A stretch of DNA of 64,000 nt, taken from assembly GCA_037953625.1 (NCBI GenBank), contig CM075655.1, forward strand, positions 79,077,501 to 79,141,500, read 5' to 3'. The position numbers and the translations under genes were made by a program. Shown here one piece after another: positions 45,856-57,800 of the stretch; positions within the stretch are counted from its first letter, which is position 1, and each line of letters begins with the position of its first letter. Source of the stretch: Crotalaria pallida. Its lineage: Eukaryota; Streptophyta; Magnoliopsida; Fabales; Fabaceae. The notes beneath the pieces were generated by a model that was not told where the DNA came from, made no database searches, and saw only the letters and a program-made list of their open reading frames with translations.

Positions 45856-46593
45856 GTATGTGCATAGGGTATGTGATGAGGATCAGAGGATCCGATGTGT
45901 GGATGCTATGGAGGAGATCTTGTTGCTGCTGCTGTGTTGATGATGATGCTACTACCTTACTACTCTTACTTTTGGGAGACTCTTACTACTATTACTACAT
46001 CTGATGCTGCCAGATCTACGTGACTACCCCTGGAGTTGTATTTTGGTTATGTACATACAGTGTAGATATACTTTTGGAATACTCTAGGGTTGTGGTTACA
46101 CTGTTATGTAGATCTGTTGTTATGGACTTGTACTTCTGGATCTTGGAGACTATCATGATGGGACTATGTACTTATGACTTTTATTATATCGAAAACCTAT
46201 GTTTATACTCTATCAGTTGCATAGTCCAATAATTTCCGCTTACTCTGATTTAATCTACTTAAGAGCTCGGCTATAAATATTATTTAATGGTATCAGTTTT
46301 TTCGAACAAAGCATGGGTAGTTTAATTACTTGTATGATATAAAGATGTTTCCAAAGAACGAATTGTTACTCTATTTGCGAAAAGGTTTTAGAGATCGCCG
46401 AACTCGATACAAATGTTTTGAAATGGTTTAGAGTTTATTCTCCAAGAATTCCAAGTGTCGATTTGTGCACCCGCTTTTCAATGAAAATTTTATTTTCATA
46501 TTCTCTTAATCCTCACAAGTCCATAGATTATCCAATTTAAAAGTATAATTACTATATTATATTATGGGTAATCCGGAAGGGTGTCACACTGAG

Positions 46594-46605
46594 TGGTATC
46601 AGAGC
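46594..46605 (+). other. Primer-binding site of E3 (initiator tRNA-Met)
   Basis: TGGTATCAGAGC, five bases after the LTR end at 46588. The gag ATG is 272 bases further on; the leader holds no other recognised feature. Confidence 0.95.
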
Positions 46606-46877
46606 AAAAGTCAGATCCTGTAGTAGTGGAAGTAGTTTCAGAAAGGTAGCCATCAACATCAAGTAGGTATCTCCAGGGCATTTACACTATTTGAATGTTA
46701 TTATTTTTTTTGTTGAGCTTTAAATACCCTTGATTTGTTTGCATCTTGTCTCTTTTGAGCACAAGACGCAATTGAATGTGAAGTTAGAATTTTTAGCAAT
46801 AGTCTTAGCATGGGTGGTGTAATTGAAGTTTCTGTAGTTCAACATATGTGACCATAAGCCCATAGCGCAGGTCTAAT

Positions 46878-49800
46878 ATGGAAACTAGAAACCAAAATCA
46901 CACCAACGCGATGTTAGAACGAATCACCACAGTGTTGGAGGCTATGCAACGACAAACTCAACAATCATCTCAACCGGTTAACCCACCTCATCAGTGTAAT
47001 GTGGGTAACGCTGAGGCGAAGACTTTGGCTGATTTTAGGAGCTGTAATCCACCAAAGTTCGAAGGAGGATTTAAACCGGAAGAGGCCAATAAGTGGATTC
47101 ACACCATGGATAAGATTCTGAGAACATTGGAGTGTTCTGATGCTCAAAAGGTGGCATATGCAACCTACATGTTAGAGGATGAAGCTGAGAATTGGTGGAA
47201 TCACACGACGCAGCTTCTGCAATATGAAGGAAGGGAGGTAAGTTGGGGAGTATTCATGGAGAAGTTTCTCCAAAAGTATTTCCCTGAAGATCTAAGGAGG
47301 AAGAAGGAGGTGGAATTCTTGCAGCTGAAGCAAGGGAATATGAGTGTGGGTGAGTATGCAGCCAAGTTTGAGGAGCTAATGAAATACTCTCCATACTATC
47401 AGAACAATCCAGATGAGAGGAGTAAATGCATAAAGTTTGAAGGAGGCTTGAGGCCAAAGTTGAAGTCGATTTTCAGTTACCAACGGATTCAAAGCTTTCC
47501 TGCACTGGTGGACATGTGTAGGATGTATGAAGACGATACCAAGGCTGAGGAGATGCAAGTCTCAGAGAAGAAGGACAATCAGAGCTATGGACCCCAGAGG
47601 CGTAAAGGTTTCAATCACAGAGGCAAAGGTCCATATGATCGCCGAGGGAAAGGCAAGGGAAAAGCTGGTAGTTCGGATGGAAGGAATTATCAGAGCGAGG
47701 CTCCATTCTGCGATAAGTGCAAGCGCAATCACTATGGGCGTGTGTGTTGGGGGACAAGTGGTTGCTTTAATTGTGGAAAGCCGGGACATTTTGCAAGGGA
47801 CTGCAAGGAACCGGCCAAAGCCAACTCAAAAGGAACTGTAGAAAGACCTATGGTTCAAGGAAGGGTCTTCACTCTTAGTGGTGTGGAGGCGAGCCGATCC
47901 TCTGATCTGGTGCAAGGTAAATACTTGCTTAATGGTCAGCCTTGTCTTGTTTTGTTTGATTCTGGTGCAACGCATTCATTTGTTTCATATGAATGTGTAG
48001 ATCGTTTGGGTTTGATTATGTCTGAAATGCCCTATACCCTCAAAGTAGAAACCCCTGCTAATGCTCCTGTAGTTGTTTCTAGAGCATGTCTTAACTGTTG
48101 TATAGAAGTGTTAGGACAAACCTCTAAAGTAGATTTGATCTGCTTACCCTTGGCACAATTAGATGTGATCTTGGGAATGGACTGGTTAAGTCAAAACCAA
48201 GTAATCATTGATTGTGATAGAAAAGTAGTTACCTATAGATATTCAAAACCCTCCGGCTACGTGTGCCTGTTCAACTCTGAGGTGGAGGAAAATGGTCCAA
48301 GGATGAAAGAGATCCCTATTGTCAGAGACTTTCCGGAAGTTTTTGCTGATGAGATCCCTGGTCTGCCACCAAGAAGAGAGATTGAATTTGGTATTGATCT
48401 AGTTCTGGGAGCTGGTCCCATTTCTATTGCTCCCTATAGAATGGCACCACCGGAAATGGCGGAAATGAAGAAGCAGATTGAGGAAATGTTGCAGAAGCAG
48501 ATGATCCGACCAAGTGTGTCACCTTGGGGTGCTCCGGTTTTGTTTGTCAAGAAGAAAGATGGTAGTATGAGGATGTGCATCGACTACCGCCAGCTGAATA
48601 AGGCCACCATCAAGAACAAGTATCCATTGTCGAGGATAGATGACCTTATGGATCAAGTTCGTGGAGCCTCGGTATTTTCCAAGATTGATTTGAGGTCGGG
48701 GTACCATCAAATCAGGATAAGAGAAGAGGATATCTCTAAGACTGCATTTCGATCCCGATACGGGCATTATGAGTATGTCGTGATGCCGTTCGGATTAACT
48801 AATGCACCAGCTATCTTTATGGACTACATGAATCGAATCTTTAGACCTTATTTAGATTCATTCGTGGTTGTGTTCATAGATGATATCCTTATCTATTCCA
48901 AGAGCCCGGAGGAGCATGCTGAACACTTGAGGATGGTGTTGAGTATCCTAAAGGAGAAGCAATTGTACGCCAAACTTACAAAATGTGAGTTCTGGCTAAA
49001 GGAGGTTAAGTTCTTAGGGCATGTGATTTCAGACAAAGGGATAGTCGTTGATCCAACGAAAGTGAGTTCGGTTTTGCAATGGGAGCAACCAAAGTCGGTC
49101 ACGGAGGTGAGAAGCTTTCTTGGCTTGGCTGGGTACTATAGAAGGTTTATAGAAGGTTTCTCGAAGATCGCACTGCCTTTGACGAAGTTGACTCGGAAAG
49201 ATCAACCATTCCTTTGGGATGAGAAGTGTGAAAGGAGTTTTCGGGATCTGAAGGAAAGGTTGACGTCGTCTCCGGTGTTGATTCTGCCCGATACACAGAA
49301 GAGCTTTGATGTGTACTATGACGCGTCGAAACAAGGCCTTGGGTGTGTTTTGATGCAAGAAGGGCAAGTCATCGCCTATGCCTCGAGACAGCTAAAAGTT
49401 CATGAAATGAACTATCCAACTCATGATTTGGAGCTGGCAGCTGTGGTGTTTTCATTAAAAATTTGGAGGCACTATCTCTATGGCACTACGTTCCGAGTGT
49501 TCAGTGACCATAAGAGTTTAAAGTACCTCTTCGATCAAAAGGAGTTGAATATGAGGCAGCGTCAATGGATGGAGTTTTTGAAAGATTATGAGTTCGAGCT
49601 CCATTACCATCCGGGGAAGGCCAATGTTGTGGCAGATGCATTGAGTAGAAAGGCAATGCACATCAGTGCAATGATGGTCAGGGAAGCTGCACTGATAGAG
49701 GAATTCCGGGATTTGAGTCTGACGATGCAAGTAGAGCCGGCAAGTATCAAGATGGGGATGCTGCAGATTGCTAATGAGTTTCTGCAAAGGATTCGGGAAT

Positions 49801-51107
49801 TGCAACGCAAGGATGAGAAACTCATGGAAAAGAGGAAGTTGATGGAAGAAGGCAAGGAATTGAAGTTTCAAGAAGGGAAGGATGGAATCCTTCGCTTTAA
49901 AACAAGGATTTGTGTGCCTGATGACTTAGAAGTAAGAAGGATGATTCTGGATGAAGCGCATAAGAGTAAGATGAGTATGCATCCGGGAACTACCAAAATG
50001 TACCAGGACTTAAAGAAGCTATTTTGTTGGCCTGGTTTGAAGAAAGATGTAGCCGAGTATGTGGCCTGTTGTTTAGTGTGTCAAAAGGCGAAAGTGGAAC
50101 ATCAAAGGCCAGGAGGAGAGTTACTTTCCTTGGAAGTTCCTGTGTGGAAATGGGATAGTATCTCGATGGACTTTGTGTCAGGATTGCCAAGGACATCTAC
50201 TGGTCATGATGTCATCTGGGTGATCGTGGATCGTTTAACCAAGTCGGCGCATTTCATTCCCGTGAATATGCGCTACTCGTTGGAAAAGCTTACCCAGTTG
50301 TACATCAAAGAAGTTGTTCGTCTGCATGGTGTACCATCAAGCATTGTGTCAGATCGTGATCCGAGGTTTACATCGAAGTTTTGGGAAGATCTGCATAAAG
50401 CTCTGGGTTCAAGATTGAAGTTAAGTTCTGCATACCATCCTCAGACTGATGGTCAGACGGAGAGGACTATCCAGTCGTTGGAGGACATCTTACGAGCCTG
50501 TGTTTTGGAAGGACAAGGGAATTGGGAGCAGATGTTGCCACTCGTGGAGTTCACTTACAACAACAGTTATCACACGAGTATTGGAATGGCACCATTTGAA
50601 GCTTTGTATGGAAGAAAGTGTCGGACGCCGTTATGCTGGTTTCAAGTGGGGGAGAATTCTCTGGTTGGGCCAGATTTTGTGCAAGAGACCACGGAACAGA
50701 TCAAGATGATACAAGAGAAGATGAAGATGGCTCAGAGTAGGCAGAAAAGCTATGCTGATAGGAGAAGGAAACCTTTAGAGTTTGCCGAAGGAGACCATGT
50801 ATTCATTAGAATAGTACCAACCAAAGGTGTTAGTAGGGCCCTGAAAACCCAGAAACTATCACCTAAGTTTATTGGTCCCTATCAAATCCTCAAAAGAGTC
50901 GGCCCAGTAGCTTATCAGTTAGCCCTGCCTCTGTCATTAGCTAACCTTCATAATGTATTCCATGTGTCTCAACTAAAGAAATATGTCCATGACCCCACCA
51001 TTGTCCTTAGAATCCAGCCTGACGACTTAGAAATTCATGAGAACCTAACCTTCAAAGTTGTGCCAGTTCGCATTGAAGACCGGAGAGTTAATGAAATGAA
51101 ATGTTAA
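46878..51107 (+). CDS. gag-pol: Gag-pol polyprotein of Tekay/Del-type element E3, chromodomain truncated
   Basis: 1409 codons without interruption. Gag capsid (about 50-215), two CCHC-like fingers (about 278-309, the second CFNC...H...C), protease DSGATHSF (361), reverse transcriptase with FIDD (near 667), RNase H with DVYYDASKQ (near 815; the partial copies have DVYCDASKQ), integrase HHCC (about 1027-1070) and D,D,E core (MDFVSG, SDRDPRF, DGQTERT). The C-terminus stops at [13 protein letters not shown], where E1 continues into a chromodomain. The final Cys and stop codons (TGT TAA) are the first bases of the presumed LTR. Everything needed for copying is present, but integration targeting through a chromodomain should be absent. 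The start is the first ATG after the primer site. Confidence 0.96.
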   Translation: METRNQNHTNAMLERITTVLEAMQRQTQQSSQPVNPPHQCNVGNAEAKTLADFRSCNPPKFEGGFKPEEANKWIHTMDKILRTLECSDAQKVAYATYMLEDEAENWWNHTTQLLQYEGREVSWGVFMEKFLQKYFPEDLRRKKEVEFLQLKQGNMSVGEYAAKFEELMKYSPYYQNNPDERSKCIKFEGGLRPKLKSIFSYQRIQSFPALVDMCRMYEDDTKAEEMQVSEKKDNQSYGPQRRKGFNHRGKGPYDRRGKGKGKAGSSDGRNYQSEAPFCDKCKRNHYGRVCWGTSGCFNCGKPGHFARDCKEPAKANSKGTVERPMVQGRVFTLSGVEASRSSDLVQGKYLLNGQPCLVLFDSGATHSFVSYECVDRLGLIMSEMPYTLKVETPANAPVVVSRACLNCCIEVLGQTSKVDLICLPLAQLDVILGMDWLSQNQVIIDCDRKVVTYRYSKPSGYVCLFNSEVEENGPRMKEIPIVRDFPEVFADEIPGLPPRREIEFGIDLVLGAGPISIAPYRMAPPEMAEMKKQIEEMLQKQMIRPSVSPWGAPVLFVKKKDGSMRMCIDYRQLNKATIKNKYPLSRIDDLMDQVRGASVFSKIDLRSGYHQIRIREEDISKTAFRSRYGHYEYVVMPFGLTNAPAIFMDYMNRIFRPYLDSFVVVFIDDILIYSKSPEEHAEHLRMVLSILKEKQLYAKLTKCEFWLKEVKFLGHVISDKGIVVDPTKVSSVLQWEQPKSVTEVRSFLGLAGYYRRFIEGFSKIALPLTKLTRKDQPFLWDEKCERSFRDLKERLTSSPVLILPDTQKSFDVYYDASKQGLGCVLMQEGQVIAYASRQLKVHEMNYPTHDLELAAVVFSLKIWRHYLYGTTFRVFSDHKSLKYLFDQKELNMRQRQWMEFLKDYEFELHYHPGKANVVADALSRKAMHISAMMVREAALIEEFRDLSLTMQVEPASIKMGMLQIANEFLQRIRELQRKDEKLMEKRKLMEEGKELKFQEGKDGILRFKTRICVPDDLEVRRMILDEAHKSKMSMHPGTTKMYQDLKKLFCWPGLKKDVAEYVACCLVCQKAKVEHQRPGGELLSLEVPVWKWDSISMDFVSGLPRTSTGHDVIWVIVDRLTKSAHFIPVNMRYSLEKLTQLYIKEVVRLHGVPSSIVSDRDPRFTSKFWEDLHKALGSRLKLSSAYHPQTDGQTERTIQSLEDILRACVLEGQGNWEQMLPLVEFTYNNSYHTSIGMAPFEALYGRKCRTPLCWFQVGENSLVGPDFVQETTEQIKMIQEKMKMAQSRQKSYADRRRKPLEFAEGDHVFIRIVPTKGVSRALKTQKLSPKFIGPYQILKRVGPVAYQLALPLSLANLHNVFHVSQLKKYVHDPTIVLRIQPDDLEIHENLTFKVVPVRIEDRRVNEMKC

Positions 51108-52384
51108 TTATAAATTAATTATAATTAATGATTTCTATATTAATCCTTGATTAAAATATGTGTTCATGTAACTAGTTTGTGTGTGTGGAATTATTTAATA
51201 AATAATATAATGCATAAAATAAATATTTTGCATATTAGTCCCTGGATTGGGACCTTGAGGTAATTATAGGAAAAATTGTGGAGGGAAAGTAAATAAAATA
51301 ATTATTTTTCAAAAATTGGGAAAAAGACTCGAGTATTTTCTGAAAAACTCGAGTATTCTGGGTCAAATTGCACGAGTTAGTGCGTTTGATGAGTCACCAT
51401 GGACGATTCCCCTCCGTTGACACGAATACTCCACCACGAACACATCAATAGCTTCGTGTCGCTGTGCATGATGCTTCCAAGTTAGTATTTAAGCTCATCA
51501 ACGTCTTTTGGTGGAGGATTTTGATCAACCTTGTTGTTGTTGTTGAAGTTAGGGTTCTGAATTCATCCTCTTCGATTCTCCTTCCCTGTTCATATTCAAA
51601 ACACAAACTATACACGAATACAAAGCTCACATCACGAGCTTTGTATAGACACCAAAATCGTGAGGATTGAGTGAGTGTGTTGGAGGATTCAAGGAATTGA
51701 AGTGAAGCTGTTCTTGGCCAAGCTTGTGTCTGGAGCTTACTTTGATCTTGATTTCTGGTAAGCTCATGAATCTCTGAGTCTCAAATTCGATTTCCTTAGT
51801 TAGATTATGTTGCATAGAGTCTAGAAAACCTAATTTCCCCAATTTTATTCTCTGTTTCATGTGTGAACCAATTCCACTTTGGTGTTGCACTCAAAACTGC
51901 TCTGCATGTTGGGTTAAAGTGCTTTTGGTGCTGTGGAGCTTTTCTTTGGGGAATTTCTTGTTTGATTCACGTCTGAGAGGTAAGGGGAAGTAATTTTATC
52001 CACTAGATAGAGATTATATTCCATTATTTGTGCTAGAGAGCCACCAAGAGGCTCTAAGGGCTTAGATTGAATAGGATCTTTGGTTTGGAGACCAAGCTTT
52101 GCTCTAAAACTGTGTTGAGCAAGTTCTATATCATGCATGCAAGCTTAAATGAACTTTGTTTCATGAGTATTGTGCTTATTGTGTAAATTGAGGTGTTGAG
52201 TTGTTGAAATGTGTTTTTATGCATGATTTATTGATTCTCTGTCAAATTGGTTATTTGATATGAAATGAGTATGGTAACATGTTCAATATATGGTATATGA
52301 ACTATTGTGATCACTGGTTTGGGTTAAAAATGTTTAGAAATTGAAATGGTATGTAAAAACCAAGTTTCAGTCTGTTCTGTCTGC

Positions 52385-52725
52385 AAATACTCGAGTATAT
52401 GGCTTAACACTCGAGTATTTCGTGATGCACCAGTGTGAAAATTGGCGCACCAACTTGAGAACCAGGCTAAGCACTCGAGTATTTCAGATGCAACAAGAGT
52501 AAAAATTAATGAACAACTCGAGTAATATATGAACCACTCGAGTATTCTGGGTAATGGACTACTCGAGTATCTCATGAATTACTCGAGTATATTTTTGAAA
52601 ATCTGAAAACTTGAATCTCTAAACAGACATGAACGACTCGAGTCTAATCATGAACTACTCGATTAAAATCTGGAAAATGATAAACTACTCGAGTATTATT
52701 GAAAACACTCGAGTATTTTTAGTCA
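52385..52725. repeat. ACTCGAGT palindrome cluster in the E3 3' LTR
   Basis: About ten ACTCGAGT copies plus one ACTCGATT variant. It corresponds to 35660-36000. Confidence 0.9.
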
Positions 52726-52803
52726 GATACTTAAAAATACCATTTTCAATTCTAAGTCATTTTGTAACACTTAAAGGACAATAAACCAAGTGATCCTGGA
52801 CTT

Positions 52804-52909
52804 AAAGGAAATTGATTGATGTTATGATGTTTTCATTTGAATAACGATACGTTGCTCGGGAGGCACGTAATGTATTAACAAAAGGATAAAACATCAATCA
52901 ATTCCTTTT
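52804..52909. repeat. Long inverted repeat in the E3 3' LTR
   Basis: Arms at 52804-52823 (AAAGGAAATTGATTGATGTT) and 52890-52909 pair over nearly 20 bases. The 161-base deletion in the 5' LTR starts inside the left arm. Confidence 0.8.
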
Positions 52910-53447
52910 AAGTAAAGTAATGCATTCATTCTGGAGTTTGGATGGTAGGATGTATATCATGTTTTTGGTAAACATGTGGAGGGCCTCTGGGAGTGCCAAT
53001 ACGCTTGCTTGATGACACGTCGTTGACGTGGTCGGCTTAGTGGATGCCGATATGGTTATACCGTTTGGATGACGGTCCGTTTGGATGACGGGATATGCTC
53101 GGGTGGCATGGATACCAAGCTTGACGTGTACATTCTAGGTGAGTGTATGAATTGTTGTATACCTAGGAATACAACGCACTGTAGAGTGCTGGGTTGTCAG
53201 GGATGGACGTCAGAGAGTGACATAGTATGATGGAGATAGGCTTGAGAGCTAAAGTCATGCATCATGCCACTCATTTAAATCAATTGTGATAAATGAAATA
53301 AGTGTGAGCATCCTATGTGCATTAATTAACTGCTAAGTGTTATATGTGATTGTTGTTAATTGATGCATATTTACATACTCATATTGCACAATTTATTCTC
53401 TGTTGATTATGTGTATAGAATTGCTTACCCCTATGCCCTTGTAGGTG

Positions 53448-53918
53448 ATGTCTCGTTACATTGCTTGCATCGAGATCCGGCCACTTCCTAGTGGCACATG
53501 GATCTATGAGGACCATCGCGCGGTGTTCGAGGGAGAGGTAGAGGTTACCTTCTACCACCCGAACCCGTTGATCCGATTCCGTCCTCGTAGATTTAGGATT
53601 CCCATCATATACACTATGCATGTACCCCCGTTTTACACTTACCATGGACCACCTCCCACGCGACCAGCTCGCTCCTATCACAGTTTTCGTTTTCGACCTA
53701 CCCGCTCTCACCCTTTTACCTCGAGAGTCATCCGCGAGGAGACTCCCCCATCTGATCCAAGGAGCCCAGTCAGGGTTTCACCATCACCTGACCCGGTACC
53801 CAATGGTAGGGTACACTCTCCCTCGGATTAGATCGAGGAGGATCCAGTGGAGGACGAGAGTGGGAGCGAGCCTGTCATGCATTCTACTGGGAGTGATTGG
53901 AGGGACGATGATCCCTAG
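53448..53918 (+). pseudogene. LTR ORF in the E3 3' LTR, with one late stop
   Basis: The same 156-codon frame as 45385-45855. Here codon 43 is intact (CGA), but TAG at 53829-53831, codon 128, replaces GAG. The first 127 codons are open: conserved N-terminal block (RPLP, EDHRA, VEV, HPNP, MHVPP), then Tyr/Arg/Pro-rich sequence with SPSPDPVP. The frame beyond the stop keeps EEDPVEDE and HSTGSDW. The conserved ends match E1, so the ORF was probably functional in the recent ancestor. Confidence 0.8.
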
Positions 53919-54651
53919 GTATGTGCATAGGGTATGTGATGAGGATCAGAGGATCCGATGTGTGGATGCTATGGAGGAGATCTTGCTGCTGCTGCTGTGT
54001 TGATGATGATGCTACTACCTTACTACTCTTACTTTTGGGAGACTGCTACTACTATTACTACATCTGATGCTGCCAGATCTACGTGACTACCCCTGGAGTT
54101 GTATTTTGGTTATGTACATACAGTGTAGATATACTTTTGGAATACTCTAGGGTTGTGGTTACACTGTTATGTAGATCTGTTGTTATGGACTTGTACTTCT
54201 GGATCTTGGAGACTATCATGATGGGACTATGTACTTATGACTTTTATTATATCGAAAACCTATGTTTATACTCTATCAGTTGCATAGTCCAATAATTTCC
54301 GCTTACTCTGATTTAATCTACTTAAGAGCTCGGCTATAAATATTATTTAATGGTATCAGTTTTATCGAACAAAGCATGGGTAGTTTAATTACTTGTATGA
54401 TATAAAGATGCTTCCAAAGAACGAATTGTTACTCTATTTGCGAAAAGGTTTTAGAGATCACCGAACTCGATACAAATGTTTTGAAATGGTTTAGAGTTTA
54501 TTCTCCAAGAATTCCAAGTGTCGATTTGTGCACCCGCTTTTCAATGAAAATTTTATTTTCATATTCTCTTAATCCTCACAAGTCCATAGATTATCCAATT
54601 TAAAAGTATAATTACTATATTATATTATGGGTAATCCGGAAGGGTGTCACA

Positions 54652-54899
54652 GATCCAACCCTCGAACTCTTCCAGATGGCCATGTTTCAGAATGGCATGA
54701 TACTGCGGATTCTGGACCACATCAATTTCGGAGGGCCCCTGCTGGATCACGAACTGGGGAGGATCGTCGAGTTGAGCGTTCCGCTCATCGTGATCATTCC
54801 CGAGCCGAGTGATCCGACAGGGAAATACCTCACTTGACAAGGGGTCGTTTTGGAACGCTTCAAGGTGGTCCATGTTCTGAAACAGAGGGTAGGTCTTAC
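54652..54899 (+). other. Leader of E4 resumed after array E3
   Basis: Noncoding sequence joining directly to E4 gag. It is separated from the E4 5' LTR by the 24 kb array. No primer-binding site is recognised. Confidence 0.7.
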
Positions 54900-57800
54900 A
54901 TGACCACCTCTTCGGCCCGAAGGAGAGAAGAATCAATCATGGAAATTTTGAGAACTCAGACTTCCCTGATTGAAAAACAGAATTAGGCTATTGCTGCTCT
55001 TCAGCAGCAGAGCATGGCAAGAACGGCCGAGCAAGGCCCTAACGTGGCTCTCGGCAACCCGATCAATCTGCCTCCTCTCCCACCCCTCAACTTGAACAGG
55101 GTTCCTGAGCGAATTGTGGGGGAACCTCATCCTGGAGATCCTTTCATAGTTGAGATTATGGCATTTCAATCCCCGCAGACTTATGTGGGCCATCAAAATA
55201 TCCCTCGGTACACTGGCACAACTGATCCGATGGACCACATTGCGGCTTATGAGTCTTCCATGATGTTTTATGGAGGAGGGGATTTCATGAAGTGTCGCGC
55301 TTTCTCAATGACCTTGGGCTCGGCACCTTTGAGATGGTTCAATTCGCTGCCTGCTAATTCAATTCATTCTTGGGCCAAGCTTAGAAGAGCATTCTTAAAT
55401 AGATACACAGCCAGCATGTCACAGCCGAAGTCAGATCATTCACTAGCTGGAGTTGCCCAGAGACCTGACGAGTCTCTACGCGACTACCTAGCTCGGTACC
55501 AACAAGAGGCTAGTGGCATATCAGGTCTGCAGTCTGGAGTATCTGTCCTCTTTCTCACTCAAGGCTTGCGAGATGGAGATTTCAAGGATTGTTTGATTGG
55601 AGAACCACCAAAGGACATGGCCGAGCTTAGGGAAAGGTCCAGGAAGTTTGTTAATCTGGAAGAATTTCATAGGATTAGTACCGCGGTATGGGGTAGAGAA
55701 GAACGTCAAGAGCAGCGCCCTCGTCAAAACGATTCTCGCCAAAGCGATCGTTTTCGAGATACCAGGGGGAGGAAGGACAAAAGAGAAAGAGGTGAAAAAC
55801 TGCCTCCAAAAGGCAAGTACGATGAGTATACCCAGCTTACAGTCCCGAGGATTCAAATCCTTCGTGAGACTATGCATACTGAGATGCGCAATATCACTCG
55901 GCCTCCAGCTCTGAGAAGAGCTGCTCAAAAGGACAAGACGAAGTATTGTGACCATCATGGCGGATGGGGGCATACCACTGACCAGTGTACTATGTTAAAG
56001 GACTTGATTGAAGAAATGGTAAGGGATGGAAAGCTTCAACAATACATTGGCGAAGCATTGCGGAAACGGGCTAAAAGAAGAAGTCATTCCCCACCTAGAT
56101 CCGAGCAGAAACAAAGGAACAAAAGCCCTTCACCACCTGCAGGGGGAGCCTCTACCCAACCGTCTGAACAGGATAAAGGTAGAGAGACTTTTCTGAATAA
56201 CACCATTGCTGGAGGGTTTGCAGGTGGAGGGGAAAAAAGAGGTGATCGAAAGAAGTATGTGGGGCAAGTCCTTTCGGTGGCAAGCCGACCAATCCAGAAA
56301 CCCAAAAAGAAGAACATTGTCATCAGCTTCAGTGACGAGGATTTTGCTGATATTATCCAAGACCACAATTATCCAATGGTGGTTACAGACAGGCTCGGCA
56401 ACTACGAAGTAAAGAGGATTCTCATTGATCAGGGGAGTTCGGCTGACATTATGTTCTTGGATCTGTTTGAAGCCTTGAGATTGAAAAGATCTTACCTAAA
56501 TCCGTTCGAGGGAAGTTTGATTGGCTTTACGGGCCATTCTATTGTTCCTCTTGGGCATATCCACCTCCCAGTTACCATGGGGGAACAACCATCTGCTCGA
56601 ACGGAGATAGTGAAGTTTCTGGTTGTCCAAGCTCCGTCGGCATACAACGCCATCCTCGGCCGTACTGCACTCCAGTCCTTTGGTGCCGTTTTATCAACTG
56701 TCAACCTAGCTATGAAGTTTCCAGGGTCTGACGATAAGGTGGTAACGGTACGTTCCGAACAAGAGCTGGCTCGGAAGTGTTACAATATCAGCCTGGGCAA
56801 ACTGAAGCTTGAAGATGAAAAGATTATGCAAGAACCACTCAACAAGGGAAGTGTCAACTTGGCAGATCTTGATGCAAGGGAGGAGGATGAAACTAGGCCA
56901 ACCCCTCAATGGGACTTCAAGAAGGTAATCTTGGGTTCCGATTCATCCCGTTGTGTCAAGATTGGCGTGGGTCTTGCTGAAGAAGTTGAAAGAGAACTGA
57001 CAGAACTGCTTGTAGAAAACAAAGACCTATTTGCTTGGACCTCGGCAGACATGCCAGGAATCGATCCGAATTTCATTTGCCATAAATTAAGCGTGTACCC
57101 TGGTGCCAAGCCAGTTTGTCAGAAGAAAAGGCAGGTCAGAACCGAGAAGGTTCAAGCAACAGAAGAAAAGGTTGCCGAGCTACTTGAAGCAGGGTTCATC
57201 AGGGAAGTGGTGTACACCGATTGGTTGGCTAATCCAGTATTGGTTAAGAAATCCAATGGAAAGTGGAGAATGTGCATGGATTATACAGACTTGAACAAGA
57301 TCCGCCCCAAGGACCAATACCCACTTCCCTGCATAGACAAATTAGTAGATAGCTCGGCAGGATATCAGAGATTATCCTTCATGGACGCCTATTCGGGCTA
57401 CAATCAGATCCCGATGTATCCTCCAGATCAGGTGAAGACTTCATTCGTCACTGAAAAGGCCACATATTGTTATAACGTCATGCCCTTCGGACTTAAGAAC
57501 GCTGGGGCGACTTATCAGAGAATGATGAACAAGGTGTTCGGCCCACTTATTGGGCCGAGAATGGAGGTATACATCGACGATATGATTGCTAAGAGTTTGA
57601 AGGAAGAAGACCATGCTAAGGATTTGAAGATCATTCTAGGCAGAATTCGGCAATTCGATATGAGGTTGAATCCGGAGAAATGTACCTTTGGGGTGCCTGC
57701 GGGGTCATTCCTCGGATTCATGATTACTGAACGTGGGATCGAGGAAAATCCAGAGAAGTGCCGAGCCATCCTCGAGATGAAGAGTCCCTCTGACATCAAG

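Larger units (their letters stand above)
34384..46588 (+). repeat. 5' LTR of the complete E3 unit, split by Athila element E2
   Basis: LTR sequence occupies 34384-36561 and 45373-46588; E2 lies between. Excluding E2 and one target repeat it is 3389 bases, exactly 161 fewer than the 3' LTR because of one deletion at 36101. It ends GGGTGTCACA five bases before the primer-binding site. The start (TGTTAATTA) is the likeliest LTR border but cannot be proved, because every copy has pol to its left. Confidence 0.85.
51980..53444 (+). other. Putative intron within the E3 LTR
   Basis: Donor GAGAG|GTAAGGGG and acceptor CCCTTGTAG|GTGATG, 1465 bases, with branch-like GCTTACCCC about 20 bases before the acceptor. 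An alternative donor GTAAGC lies at 51758. Confidence 0.5.
51102..54651 (+). repeat. 3' LTR of E3, 3.55 kb
   Basis: From TGTTAATTA, abutting pol, to GGGTGTCACA. It matches the 5' LTR closely except for 161 bases (52820-52980) missing there. It holds ACTCGAGT motifs, donor-like CTG|GTAAGC (51758) and GAGAG|GTAAGGGG (51980), hairpin-forming DNA (53010-53210), an acceptor at 53444, an ORF, and the U5 end. The sequence then switches directly to E4 internal DNA. No target duplication is visible because the left end of the array is truncated. Confidence 0.88.
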
